A stretch of 64,000 nucleotides of DNA from Melastoma dodecandrum. Lineage: Eukaryota; Streptophyta; Magnoliopsida; Myrtales; Melastomataceae. The DNA lies in contig JARUPY010000075.1 in the NCBI GenBank assembly GCA_029817715.1, positions 1 through 64,000 on the forward strand, written 5' to 3'. Under the pieces are notes generated by a model. It was not told where the DNA came from. It was given only the letters and a program-made list of their open reading frames with translations, and made no database searches. Positions 24,142 through 37,200 of this stretch are shown here, piece after piece (positions within the stretch are counted from its first letter, which is position 1; the number at the start of each line of letters is the position of its first letter). Position numbers and translations under genes: made by a program.

Positions 24142-25202
24142 CTTTAACTTCCTCGATTAGATCACTCCATCCGATGCCACACCATCTGACTTCGAACCTG
24201 AAAGAAAATCCACAGAAAGAACAGGACCTCCCAGTCAAAAAACAGATAACAAAATCAAATCTGAAAATGGAGATTTTGTCATCCAGCCAAGATTAGACGA
24301 GGCCATCCGAAGTTTTAAATATTACAAGCCCAGCAAGGAAGACCTCGCAGATTCATTCATCGCTCCTTGAATCTTCCTAGGACCATCAAAAACCACATCA
24401 AGGATCTCAAAGACGAGCAGCATGCGACGTAACTCATTACACCCAATCCCTCACTTCCCCAAGTCTGGCGAACTCAAAAACTAACAATTTTCCAGTATAA
24501 TTCGATCAATCCAACCGAAGAATTCCTGAAATCTTAATCCAAAACCCACAACACCCAGGAAATTTCAAACGCATCAGAGGGATACCCACGTTAGTTCGCC
24601 ATATGTTTGGCCGTAAAGCTGCAAACTTCACGGTAGAAGCGTTTTGCTTTGGACTCTGAATTGTCTGAAGGATGATTAGGCAGGAACACAGGAAGTGGGA
24701 GTAGGGCTTTTTCTTGTTGGTCCAGACTTCCTAACGGAGCTGGGAGGCATACATACATGTATAAGAGCTTTGTTCTCTATTTCATGTTCAAAACACCTAC
24801 TTTAAAAAATTTTCGAAATTCCGTGAATAATGACGAAGGGCAGGGTAGCTTATTCTTCGGGCATGTTATGTTATTGTTCATTTTCCCTGATTTTTATTTG
24901 ACACGTGATATTATGCACTGGCCCCCTTATCAAACGATGGGCCTTCTACAAGGGCACGCTGATAAAAACCCACAAACAAACCGGATGTGGGAAGACATTG
25001 TCGCAAACTGAAAGCACGGGAGTAGTTAGTTACACACACTATGCAAACAGCAAGCCTATAAAGAGCTCATTCCTCAAAGCTACCTCGAAAAATCCCTTCA
25101 TGCCATCATCCTGCTGCTGTCATTAATCTCTGGGAATCTTTTTACCAAGCCGAGTTTCTGGCAATAACAGCATCTGTTCTGTTCGTCTCGGGAACAGCCT
25201 AA
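24142..25202. other. Divergent-side spacer and 5'/3' flanks
   Basis: Contains the 5' flank of the minus-strand gene ending at 23538 and the 3' flank of the WOX gene. Short frames only (for example 24757-25011 plus), none with a domain. Confidence 0.5.
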
Positions 25203-26817
25203 TCACCCCGTAATGTCAAAGTCGTCTTCATGGTGGTAAAGACCATAATTTCCTGGTATTTCCATCTTCCCGTTCAGCTGTTCACTCCCTGAAAAACAGT
25301 CAGGTTCTGCAATGAAAACATCTCATCTGTTTGACCAAACACGGGATATGAGCTTGCGCATTCTGCGATAACATTGCAAATGCTCATCACATATGAATTC
25401 CGTTGATGAATAAACGAAAATTGGAACAAATGAAGGGAGAAAGAACCCGAATTCAATAAAAGGTTTGCTGGTTTAATGGCCGATAACTTTTTCTCTTTTT
25501 CATACTTCCTATCGGGTTAAGACTTGTGTCCAAATAAGTCAATCAGTTCAGAAACTGGTAGTCATCCAAAAACGATCAATCCCATTGAGAGCAAACAATA
25601 TAAAGTTCACTAATCATCACATATAAAAGAACGGCCACCCATAAGGATAAAAACTGCAGCCTTCAAGAAAAAGGCAGACCAGTTAAAAGGATTTCTGTTG
25701 GAAAGACATACCATTGAGCAATTCATTGTAAAATGACATTGAGCTCAAGCTTCTTCCGGATCTGAGGCTTCCATCGGAAGGATACATGTTCTCCACCTTG
25801 GCATGTGAATCAGCAAAGTTCAACTCAGAGCTCATCTCGGATCCCTGAAAGCACATGTCCTCGTTCTGTGCAGCCAGATTTTGCTGGGACTGGTAGACCT
25901 CAGCCTTCGTCTTGATCTCCTTTGGCGACTCAACTTCCGTATCAGCCTCAGAATCCGCATTGTTAGGCGCCACATTCTGCAGCTTCCTCTTTGATCGCGC
26001 GCGCCGGTTCTGAAACCAGTTGTAAACATTTGTTTCAGATATTTGACCATGCTGACTCAACTCAGCAGTTATCTCTTTGATCTTCTGCTTGCTGGGAGTT
26101 CCATTGCCTTGATTAAATATGCACTCCAGAATCTGAAGCTGCACCGGAGTAGGAGTCCATCTCTGTCTGGCGGTGATTTTGTGAACCGCGGATGTCAACA
26201 GAGGGTCGCAGTACAGATTCCCCAACCTAACTCCTGACGTGATCAAAATCAATCAATGTTTACAAGAGGGAATACCTTGCCAAGGGCGGCAATCATAACC
26301 AAAGAAACTATTTGCAACATAACGGCATGCCAACATTTGCAGTAACTATTTGCAACAACCAAAATCGCTAAAACATCCGCCTATTAGGTATGCGCGACCT
26401 AAGTTTAAAATACTGTAGACGGCACTATAGAGGCATCCTAAGTTGGCACAGTGACTACGGAATCCGCAATGCAAACTCACTGATCGGAAAACCAAAGCAA
26501 TCCAAACCACCACAAAAGCCGTCAAAACCCACGGCCCGCGAACGCCGCGAAGGTTCTCCAATCGGGAACCGACTCGAGAACCAGAGAAGGCAAACGAAAC
26601 CTGCAAGATCCTGCTGAGCGGTGAGGTTCTTGTGCATCTCGACGAGCTGCTCGCAGATCGAGGCGTAGACGGCGATCTGCTTCCTCAGCGTCTCGAGCTG
26701 CTCGTCCGTCATAACCTTCACGTAAGGCACGGCCGGTCCGCTCGCATTGCTCCGGCCGCAGTCGTTCTCCGCGGCCTGGTGGTGGTGGTGGTGTTCGCGC
26801 TCGTCCCATTCCATCAT
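25203..26817 (-). CDS. WOX13-like: WUSCHEL-related homeobox transcription factor, WOX13 (ancient) clade
   Basis: Nuclear DNA-binding protein. Exons on minus: 26817-26601, 26233-25712, 25288-25203; 274 residues, junction phases agree. Residues 1-72: acidic start, a five-His run from a GTG/CAC microsatellite, then [20 protein letters not shown] and ICEQLVEMH, the conserved N-terminal helix of this clade. Homeodomain at about residues 97-163: [34 protein letters not shown], and recognition helix [16 protein letters not shown], whose [14 protein letters not shown] form marks the ancient clade. The tail has acidic, Ser-rich segments and ends DDFDITG, matching WOX13-type ends. No WUS-box was seen, as expected for the clade. 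The start is the first of two adjacent ATGs; a longer upstream open frame is UTR. Confidence 0.92.
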
Positions 26818-27747
26818 CTCCGAGGATCGTGATCGTAACGTATAGCGGAGGCGGTTAGGAGGTTCGGGGGACGAGGGAGGGGAGGGAGTCGTGCACCGGG
26901 TGATGGGGACGGGAGACAAAAAGGAGGAAGCAACGTCCGAAACGATTGGGTGGGTTGGGGTAAGACAAGGGGAGAGATCGAGTGAGGGCGTTAAAGTTTG
27001 ACGATTTTTCGTTGGAATTTCTCCGTGGGGCGTCTTTTTGTGGGTGTTGTGCGCACTACGGCGTAACTTAGCAACGGAGAGCCTGTCCGCGGGGTCTTTT
27101 CGTTTTTGATTTTCCGATAAAATGGGAAATTCTCTATTTAGTTGTATTATTTTAATATTAAAAGGGAAAGAAAATCCCCGCATCCAAAATAATGATATTT
27201 ATTTCCCTATTTTGCTGGGTTTTATTCCACTAGTCATGGGAAATAATGGACAATTTTTAAATTTATTAAGGAAAGTGACACGTGGATTGACATAAGAGTT
27301 TGTCGTGACTCGGATCCAGACAAAAAGGGGAACGGCGCCCTTTTGTGTCTGTCTTTTGACTCGCTATTAAATATGCCGACCTCAGCATGTGCCGCCGTCG
27401 TTATCCATAGAAATAAAACGGCTTCACATAGGTTGTTGACAGTTGACACTAACTAGCATTTGCACATGGAACAACCCCCTGTTATAATAAAACACTCTGA
27501 AAGAATATTAAGGTCCCATGTGCTACCCCGTCAATGCAGGATTGATTAGTTTGTCTCTTCCATGTGTAAATTGTCAAATTAAGATTATAAACACTAATCA
27601 AACCTTCTGCAAGAAAAAAATATGCAGGCATTAAAGAGGGAAAAAAGGTATGCAATACTATGTTCCAAACAATAGTTGATGAAATATACCAGATTCCTGC
27701 ACCGAGGTACTTCCTCATGGAGATTCATTGGAATCTGGTAGGCAGAG
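26818..27747. other. WOX upstream region
   Basis: About 930 bp between the WOX start (minus) and the end of the NTPase gene (minus), so it should hold the WOX promoter and 5'UTR. Frames in 26840-27183 (minus) extend the WOX frame but have only low-complexity Pro/Ser-rich content. Confidence 0.5.
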
Positions 27748-29457
27748 TCATGTTGAGCGCCTGGTGAGTAGGTCGGACAGTTCAGAGTATATCTGGTCTC
27801 TGATGGCATCTCTATTACTGGCGGTCAACGTGTACATTTTTGCTCCTGGATGGTTCTTCACCCTTGCAACTGCAGATTGCAAACATTACATGAGAAGAAT
27901 ACCTGGGCAGCGGTCCTACCTAGGATTAAAGCACTGATTCTCTCAGAAGTTAAGTTGCAGGTACTGACTAGAGGAAACAAACAAAATTTCGGCGGACATA
28001 TACCTCCAGGAAAGTCACGGCCGAATTTAGGAATGGGTACAGATGCCAAAACAGGAACGTTGGATGCAAGAACCTTGAGAACAGCAGGTAAGAACGATGA
28101 ACTATAAAGTTCCATCTTGCCAACTTCGTCTATGATGTAGAGATCGGTGTCTTCTTTTACCTGGAAAGACATGCAAATGATTCATAAACTCAATAACAAA
28201 CAAATTAGGAAGTATTCGAAGGCCCAAACAGCAGATAGGCATTTAGAAAGAATGAGCCTTGAAAGAAGACAGGATAGGACAGGTTGGTGGGAAAAGGAAG
28301 GCTATCAGATCAGCAAGTAAAACTACAACATCTGTGACGCATCTGTGACTACAGCGTCACCAAATCGCCGAATTAGTAACAGTACAAAAACAGTGTGATC
28401 GACTGACTGGGTTCAAAAGAAATGTTTCTGGGCACTGTCTGACGTGTTCACCCTAGTTTTCTGAATTATGACAATGTCAGTGAAACAATGGTAAGGAGAC
28501 TGGAGAACTGAAGAGTGCATCGCACTGATGAAGAAAGAATATGCTGTCCCGCAGTCACATGACTATCAAATCGCACTACCTGCAGTAGCGGTAAAGCCAG
28601 TGACTCAAATGATGATATATCCACTTTGTATCTACCAACAGTCGGCCATCTAAGAGAATCAGAGCTGCAACAAAGGAATTTTTCTCAGACAGTAGCCAAA
28701 ATTAGCAAGCAAAACTACACCGAAAAGCTTGTCATGGCGTTAAATTCAGCAGTAAAATCCAAGAAGTGGGACTTCCAGGCCAACACCAGTGTCACAAGTG
28801 AAAGTAAACACAATGTGGGTAACATGCTAAAGCTTAAATGACTCTCAAAAGATCTAACAAACAAAATTGATTCCACTCCAGCACCTGAACCAACTAGTCA
28901 ACTCAATTGGGATAATCAAATGAATCTATGCACAGCATATCGATTCCACAAGTGCTGAATGAAATAATTCAATCAGGAATTGAAACTAGAAGATCCACAT
29001 CATCCCGGACAAACTATCCAATAAGATTTTCCAAAGCATCATGAGGACGGCATTACGTAGAAATGGTGCACGACGCAAGCTGAGCCGTTTGCCCGTCTAA
29101 TGTAACGACCTCAAATCCAACCCTCTGCCCTCCTCCTTCCCTGATTTCACCTGTAATCATCCCCAACCACATCACTAAACCCTCGGCCACTTCAAAGGAA
29201 GACCGAAGTAGAAAGCACCAGTTGTTATCGCAACGCACGGGTGTAGAAACCCTCAACCTTCAGGTTAGGGTTTGAGGCCTTGAGGGCTTCGAAGACTCTA
29301 GTTATCAGCGTCGTCTTCCCCACTCCCTGCGCGAAAACGACCAATTCAGCTACAATGGACGCGATTCAAGGTGAGGAGATGCTAAGGGCATCGGGATTGA
29401 TCGGTGGAGTGTTACCGGAGCGCCGGTGACGAGTAGGCATTTGCCAGGCGCTGCCAT
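27748..29457 (-). CDS. Cancer-related nucleoside-triphosphatase homologue (NTPCR/THEP1 family)
   Basis: P-loop NTPase that hydrolyses nucleoside triphosphates to diphosphates; cellular role poorly known. Exons on minus: 29457-29416, 29326-29239, 29150-29057, 28664-28580, 28160-28004, 27869-27748; 195 residues, every phase agrees. The Walker A motif is split by the first intron: GAP then GVGKTT. Then VFEALKASNPNLKVEGFYT; GQRVGFEVVTLDG; LRWPTVGRYKVD; Walker B IIDEVGKMEL; LASVPIPKFGRDFPG; and the C-terminal NHPGAKMYTL and NRDAIRDQIYSEL. Length is typical of the family. It lies head to head with Rab escort protein. Confidence 0.93.
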
Positions 29458-29646
29458 CCTCCCCTCTCCGTGTCCTGGAAGTCCCACCAGTCGTGTTCGC
29501 TGGCGGAAAGGTGCAGATGCGTCTTTATGAATTATCAAAACAACCCTCTGATTAATCAGAATGAAACGGTGGAGTTGAGGGCATTTCGTCTTTCTAATAT
29601 TTGAAAAACCAAACCTCTGGAGAGACCGCCCCACCGCCGCCCAGAG
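29458..29646. promoter_or_regulatory. Short divergent intergenic region, candidate bidirectional promoter
   Basis: Only 189 bp separate the start codon of the NTPase gene (minus) from that of the Rab escort protein gene (plus). Both genes are intact. No obvious TATA box was seen on either side. Sharing of promoter elements is inferred from spacing. Confidence 0.6.
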
Positions 29647-32600
29647 ATGGCCGACCTCCCGCCATACCCGCCGATCGATCCGACGACGTTCGACCTCATC
29701 ATCGTCGGCACCGGCCTTTCCCAATCAATCCTCGGCGCCGCAGCGGCCTCCGCTGGAAAATCGGTCCTCCACCTCGACCCGAACCCCTTCTACGGTTCCC
29801 ATTCCTCCTCCATCCCGCCGACCGGTTTCTCCTCCTTTCTCTGCCCACCCGAGGCGTCCACCGGAGAACGCCTCCTTACCCATCGCTCGGTCTACTCTCA
29901 TGTCGATATTGTCCCCGAAGCGTGCCCCGAGGATTCCAGGAAGTTCATTTTAGACGTGTCTGGCCCAAGGGTTTTGTTCTGTGCCGATAAGGCCATCGAG
30001 ATCATCCTTAGGTCAGGTGTTAATCAGTACTTGGAGTTCAAGGCGATTGATGAGTTGTTAATTTGGGATGAAGGGAAGTTGGAGAGTGTCCCAGACACGC
30101 GGTCTAAGATTTTTAAGGATAAGAAGTTGAGATTGCAGGAGAAGAATCTGTTGATGACGTTCTTTAAGCTCGTGCAGCAGCATGCACAAGAAGAGAAGAA
30201 GATTAGCGACGATGATCTACAGCGGCCTTTCGTCGATTTTCTCACAGAATCGCGGCTGCCAGAGAAGATAAAGAAGTAACTAATGGCATTGTCTTGGATT
30301 CCTACTGCTTATTGTTGTTGTCAGAGGGTTGACTCAAAACTGATTAGATAGAAGCTTAGATTTGATTGATCGGAGAAGCTGTTTCCATCATTGGCGCATC
30401 AAATTTGATCACTTATTAGTTGTAGAATGGTTCACAGTTGGGGATATCACATTCAGTCTGTATAATTCTTTCAATAAATCCTGGAACACTTTGAACATGA
30501 TGGTACTTGATTTGGGTTGATTACGGGGTCATGCTATTGTTTTAAGTCTTCAAAATACCTGAGCTAGCTTTTGATTCTTTATGAACTATTTGTTTGAGCA
30601 CTCTATAGTCTGATCTAATGTTAGTGGTAGTGGATATGACGTGGTAACTGCAATTATATGTAATGCTTGATGTAGCTTGCAGCAGCAAAAGCTGTAGATT
30701 GATTGCTGTTATTTATCTTTCTAGTATCCTTGATGGCTTAGCTAGATTACTTTTACTGTTGCGAATGATATTTAAATTTCACCTGCAGAATTATTCTTTA
30801 TGCAATAGCCATGGCCGATTATGACCAGGATGAACAAAAGTTTTGTAAGCACATCCTCAGTACAAAAGATGGAATAGAGCGTCTGGTGTTGTACAACTCC
30901 TCTGTCAGCAGGTTTTTTCTTTTCCTTTGTCGTTTAGGGTCCATTTATTGTTTCTGAGGGAGAATGCATTGAAGTGAAAGTTCATTGTAGTATAAGTCCA
31001 TTTTTATGCAGATTTAAAGCTTATCTCTTCCTTATGTCATTTTTTGAGGGAGAATGCTTTGAAGTGCAAGTTCATTGTGGCATAATGGACATAGGTACTA
31101 GTTATTTTATACAAGCTAATACCTGAAGATACTTATGCCTGGTTTCTCAGACACTGTATGGCGTAGGATGACTTTAATATAGTCAAATTCTCATCGAGTT
31201 CATGGGGCACACTGTTCCTGAGATGAGGAAACTCATTTTCGGACAATTATGGACAATACTTAATGTTGGTCCCGTTTTAGTTTAACTCTCTGGAAGGAAA
31301 TTATGCCATTTTAATGTTATCTAAATGTTTCTGATAATAGCTTTGAATTGTTTACTCTAATATAAGATTTAAGTCATTATTGAAAATAAGTTTGGTGGCA
31401 AGTACTTAGATATTGTAACTTTCAGGTTTTCAAATGCTCCAGGGGCTATGATTTATCCCATTTATGGCCAGGGAGAGCTTCCTCAAGCCTTTTGCCGGCG
31501 TGCTGCTGTAAAAGGTTGCATTCATGTAAGTTTCATAAATTTTCCATGGATGAACAGGAAACGTCCTGGCCAACGTGGCTAGTGACATTGCTCAGTTCTT
31601 GTTACTCCATGCTGCAAAATCTTATATCTATATTCTGGGTCTGATTGGGTCACTATGTCGGTTGGGAAGGCTAGTTAGACTTTATATACTTTGCTAACCA
31701 AGTTATTCGATTTCCTTTTTTCAGGTTTTGAGAATGCCAATAATTGGTTTGCATGTGGATGAGGTAGTTATACCACATATTTTTGTTTATCTTGAAAACT
31801 TTAGAGCACACGCCCAAGTTTTTTTAATTCATCTTTAAATCCTGCAGAGTGGGCAATATAGAGGGGTTAAATTAGCTTCTGATCAGGATATATATAGTGA
31901 TCGGCTGGTCCTGGATCCATCCTACAAGATTCCATCAGACATGAAAAAATCAAACCCACGAGATTCTTTGTCAGATCACCCTGAGAATCCTAATTTGACG
32001 GATTCCTATACAAAAGTTGCCCGCGCAATATGCATTACGGGAACTTCCCTTAGGCCTGATGTTTCTAATGTTCTGGTCATCTTCCCCCCACAAAGTAAGA
32101 TGTGCTTACTCAATGTGCATAATCAAAGTGTCTTTGCCCTTTTTGTCAAAGGCTTTTAGCATGAAAGATCTGCATCAGTAATTACCCTAACCACATTTTG
32201 TTGGTTTCCACAACCTGCAGGTCTGTTTCCTCAGCAAGCTACAGCAGTACGAGCTCTCCAAATTGGTCGAAATATGGCTATTTGTCCCCCGGGGATGTAA
32301 GTTTGTTTCTTGGTGTGGTTTTAGCCATTACACGCTTTCATTGCTAGGGTCTTGTTAATAACTGTACATCTGATTCACATTGGGGCATTCGCCTTTCTCC
32401 AGTATTAGAGGATACCTGAGATATTAATCCAGCATCACTGAGAATTATATCGAATGAGTTGATTTAATCCTTTTGTTCAGGTTTGTGCTTTATCTTTCGA
32501 CCTTGTGTTCTGAAGCTGTTCAGGGGAAGGAATCACTACAGGAAGCTATAAATGCTCTGGTAAATCTGGGTTCCGACAATACAGAAACTTCTGGAAGCAT

Positions 32601-33238
32601 ATCTGATTCTACCAGCGATGCTAAGAATGCCGGTGCACGTCCTGTAATTTGGAAAGCGTTTTACGTTCAAGAATTAGTTGAGGTTTTCTTCTAGCCTTTT
32701 CTCTTGGATGATTTTCCCCTTCGTTCTCAGCATTTTGATCAATTGAAATTATCAGTCAGTCAATCGAAGCAGTTGCTACTCGCTTTTTGCCACCAATTGG
32801 ACTTCAAAGAATTCTCATACATTTTGAAGTTGTCTATCCCCTCCTCATCAAGTGGAGGCATCTGATGCTCCACACAATTGTTGGTGTGTGTGTGTTTTTT
32901 TTTTTTCTTTTTGACACTTTATTGAGATACTTTATTTCTGCTGCTTAGGGTCATTATGACGCAATCTGCTCGGCACCTACACCAGATGGCAGATTGGACT
33001 ACGACAATGTGATTCTGGCAACAATTCAGGTAAAAATTAACATATTTAATAAATTTTCTTGGACTAGATTTTTATGTGGGAAGTATTATCCTGGTGTAAT
33101 AATATTTTATTCACTCCATCTTTACCATGGCAGCTTTTTGAGAACCTGTACCCTGAAGAGAAGTTCTTCCCGGAAACTCCCGCTGAAGACTCTGATGAGG
33201 ATGCTGATGCCAATGTAAACATGGAACCTGAATCTTAG
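29647..33238 (+). CDS. REP: Rab escort protein (REP / geranylgeranyltransferase component A)
   Basis: Presents newly made Rab GTPases to Rab geranylgeranyltransferase and delivers them to membranes. Exons 29647-30275, 30789-30911, 31426-31525, 31725-31763, 31848-32094, 32221-32296, 32481-32682, 32949-33029, 33134-33238; 533 residues, all phases agree. GDI/REP-fold features: N-terminal dinucleotide-fold strand DLIIVGTGLSQSILGAAAAS followed by VLHLDPNPFYGS; YDQDEQKFCKHILSTKDGIE; APGAMIYPIYGQGELPQAFC; VLRMPIIGLHVDE. The insert at about residues 400-450 is Ser/Asp-rich. The tail is acidic (EDSDEDADAN). Arabidopsis REP is a little longer (about 560). The start is the first ATG, 189 bp from the divergent gene. 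Confidence 0.93.
30940..31090 (+). repeat. Two-copy approximately 90-bp duplication inside a REP intron
   Basis: The phrase GAGGGAGAATGC, then TTGAAGTG-AAGTTCATTGT, occurs at about 30956-30995 and again at about 31046-31086, 90 bp apart, with a few mismatches. It lies in the intron between exons 2 and 3 and has no effect on the coding frame. Confidence 0.7.
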
Positions 33239-34238
33239 TGTTGATATTCTGCCATGGGTTGGTGCTTGATGCAAGTAAGCTTATCTAGCTCTGACTAATG
33301 TATGGTGCCTTTCTCATATTCGCTCCACTAAGGCCAGTTCCTCAAATGAATGATCGTTACCCTCCTGACATCGAATTGGATACAAATGGTCTTGTTATAA
33401 CTCCCTGTGGGGATCTGGTAACGTTAGCGACCAAAAGTGAGAGACAGCTGAGGAACGGATGATGGTTTGGGACCGAATATGAAAGGGCGAAGGCAGGATT
33501 ATATGGAACCGAACTAAGTCATTTTGGTGACTGAGTTGTTGTATGATAAACGACGTGAGATCTAACAGTTGGAGGTTTATACTGATTGTTTTGAAAAAAA
33601 TTTAATGTTTCGAAATTTATGTCGTGATTTTGTGCTAGGAATGACATCATACCAGGACGTTGAAATTTTTTTAGACCCCATATTCAAGTCGTAATTCTTT
33701 TTTTTCAAGTCGTGATGGGTACTCATCGCCATCCGGATGTCGTGATCCAAAGCTCAGGTGAGACTCGTTTAAGCAAAATTTCCTGCTATAGCAAACTGCG
33801 AACAGTCGATTGTATTCTCCTGCTGTTCTGTGGCCAGAGACCGGATTGTCCCAGTTAGCATATAGAAAAGAAGAAAACATGTATGACACTTAAAAGTGTC
33901 GATTTCTCTTTAAGCTGGTAACTGAGTGTTTCTCGATGCATCGATCCCAGGATCGCATGTACTTTAACATCAATATTCATGCTATACACGAATTTAATCC
34001 GGTCCTCTTAGTTTATTTTTGTTAGTAATTTTATTTTTGTTAGTAATCTTGGAAAGAATCTTAGCGCAATCATCAGAGCTCGATGAAGCAGTTCCGGCCA
34101 CATCTCAAAATAAATCGGGAAAAATGTTAACTTTACAGTTTGACCAAGGCCTACTATTCAGTGAAAAGAATTAATACAACATGCGACAATTAGGATAAGC
34201 AAATCAAAAGTGGAATGACTGGGAATCCGCCACGTGGA
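33239..34238. other. Convergent 3' flank of REP and SAC genes
   Basis: AT-rich. A short direct repeat (TTTATTTTTGTTAGTAAT) occurs twice near 34012-34048. No gene was recognised on either strand. Confidence 0.5.
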
Positions 34239-37200
34239 TCAACGAGGCTGATGCAGACGAGGTCGGTTGCAAAACATTCGACCATTGGCTTTGACATATG
34301 CTGCCACTGCAATACTCAGGCTCGCCCAGATCAAAGAATAGAACAAGTACCAGAACTGGAATGGACCTGCGAAATAGCAAGCAGCTCATTGATTCAATGC
34401 CCGCCCTAGATAAGAATTTGCATCACAAGCAGAAACAAAGCAAAGACTGTTTTATGAAGGGCCTCTATTCTGGTAATACACAGAGAAAAATCTGACGGCA
34501 TTTAAGACCATCCAGATTTGTTGTCTCAGAGCTCGTAATTGGCAGTTCAGAAACAAAGTGAAGGGTTAATGAGAAAGACAATTACTCACCTTGCCTCAAG
34601 GACATGAACGAGAAGAAGAATCCGACCAAGACTACAGACAAAGCCGCTGGGAAGGACTGAGGATAAAAAAATATGAAAAATGAGAGACAATACGAGAAAA
34701 ATAGGGGAAGAAACAGCCATGTGATCACAGCCTACTAACTAGAAGTACAGAGACTGTTTTGTGTAAGCATAACACTCACAGCGAACCTCTCAAGGCCTCC
34801 TCCCTGAGATGGAGCAGACATATCACGACTAACCGAGACAATATAATGTCCATGAAGCAGGTCAATTGCATCCTTCATGAAAAAGATTATAAGAGAATAA
34901 GCAATGGACTGGAACAGGAGGAGGCCTGATAAGAAATAGACATACAACTAATTCGAAAAGTGAAAATCACTGACCTGTTTTCTGCCATCAACAAAATTGT
35001 TCAGATAATAACGAAGAAGAGCATTCCACCCATCTTTTAGAATTCCTTCAATTGTTCGCTGACCATACCTAGGAATTATCAAACATTTGCCTATATAAGC
35101 ATCAAAATCCCGTCCACTGAGCACTGAGAAGAACAGGACCCACACGCTTGGTAATGGTGAATACCTGACAAAGTCTCCCTTCAAAGCTGGGGTACCAGAA
35201 TATTGAATGCTTATCGGATCGCCATGATTTGCCCACACTACACAGATGATGGTAACAGAAGACCTTCTCATTAACTAAAATGGCTAGGAGATAAGGAACG
35301 TAAAGTTGAGTGTGAGTATTGTGAACTCACATATTTTGTATTGCTCATCTAAATGAGGATGAGCATCGATAGTTTCTTCTGCACTAAACACACCAATTCT
35401 TCGAAGTTGCCATTCCAATAGTTTTCTGGCAATCATACTCTGCAAGGTAATATTCCCATGAAAAGGGTTCTGATGATAATTCACCATGCATTGGAGAAAA
35501 CAGTGACAAAATAGGCCACTTCATCGAGCTTAACCAACCTGAGTAACATTAGTCCTGTCTAAGCAATCCACGCAATTTGTCCGCACAACTCCGAGCTGAT
35601 CCTTCAGCTTCTCATTCTTCTCATTTAGTAAACAATACCTGCCATTCCCAGAAGGAAGATCACACACTACCTCAGAGGGGCACGTCTCAGGTACTCCAAA
35701 CAAGAAAAATCATTTCAACAAGCTCTCGGACCAATAAAATACCCGCTCTTCTCGAGGAAATCTGATATTTGGGCATATAAAAGGGAGAGGCGCTCAAAAT
35801 GAACATGCCCGCAGATACGATGGAAATCAAAATGCACGTAACTGCAAGAGGGCAGATGTTGATCATGGTACAATCATATTTGTATTTGTAAATAATGTCT
35901 TGTAGGAAAATGTACTCAAAAGAATGTCTTGAAGGAAATCACTACCTTACATCATTGCCGGCGACCTGTTGCATTGAATTCCCATACATTTCACACAGGC
36001 GACCCTCACCACCATGCTGTTAATGGTTAAGACCGTTAGAACAAACCTTTTAATTTCTATTTCTATAATCTATAAGACGGGGAGATCATCGACATAGATG
36101 ATGTATCCATTTGAAAGCATGGGAAGAATGCAAATTATGACTTAAGGGTAAAATGATGATATCCTAATCAATTAGCTTATTTATTGAAAGTCAAGAAAGT
36201 AGCAGAAAAAGAGTTACCTTGTTAACAAGATCGATGGCGAGAACCGTTTTGTAGGTTTTCCTCAAATCCAAAAAATGGCGCTCTGCAACCCGAGGCTGCA
36301 TTATATAGAGAAATTAGGAATGCAACATGGACATTGCAATAGAGCATCAATAGAGCATAAAATGAAATAAGAGAATTTGAAAGGACTCACAGCTTCCTCA
36401 GGCCTTCGTATCTCAAACTTAGGCTTATATGTTAAATCGACAATTTGTTCCCAAAGTACTGGTATGGATCCTCGAATCTGGAAAGGGCAACCAAATAGGA
36501 TAATCGGATTGATAAATGAAAAATGACTTGTTTTTATTCACAACCCATGCAAAATTCAATCTGCTTTATCGTGTGCTATAAAATTTAATAGGATACTTCT
36601 AGTAAAAAATAGATTTAGAAGAACATCAAATATTAGTAGGCGGTAGCAACATATGCTTCAATGGTACTGAATCAATTATCCTTTCTTGCACACATCCTGG
36701 ATATTTGTCTCATAAAAACTAATATTCATAAAAAAATGTGAGATGAAAGCTCAAACATATGGAATCACAGGGAGAGGGACCTGGACAAATGAAGCCGTGA
36801 ATCCATTCATTTGCAGGATTTGCTCGCTTTCAACAAAGTTAGCTACATATCCATCAGAATCAGCTCCCCTTCTCCACATTCGTGTTCCTAAGAGGGAGAA
36901 AAAATGTGAACAGCATAAAGGCCTCAAGTAAGTAATGTTGTGACACATCATGCAATGAACGCCCAAATGGACCTTTGAACACTTGCATGAAACTCAAATA
37001 ACAGAACCTATGCTTCTCTTTGTATAAGAAAGCTGATGGAGAATTGATTAATTTCTTGTCCTATAAGGAAACAGGTTTCAAGACAAGAAATTTAGAGACA
37101 AAGGCTTCAATTGCACTTACCATTTCTCCGGGTACATCTCCTTGCTATCAATGTGATATTGGCGATATCGTTGTCGATAGCTACTTGAAAGTGCTGGAAG

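Noticed and set aside
26455..27183. Long minus-strand frame extending the WOX gene upstream and past its exon 1
   Set aside because: The clade start is the Met-Met pair at 26817; upstream sequence is low-complexity UTR, and downstream of 26601 it runs into the intron at a good GT donor.
29350..29724. 124-codon minus-strand frame covering the NTPase start
   Set aside because: Only its internal MAAPGKCLLVTGAP segment is real (exon 1); the rest lies in the promoter and antisense to REP exon 1.
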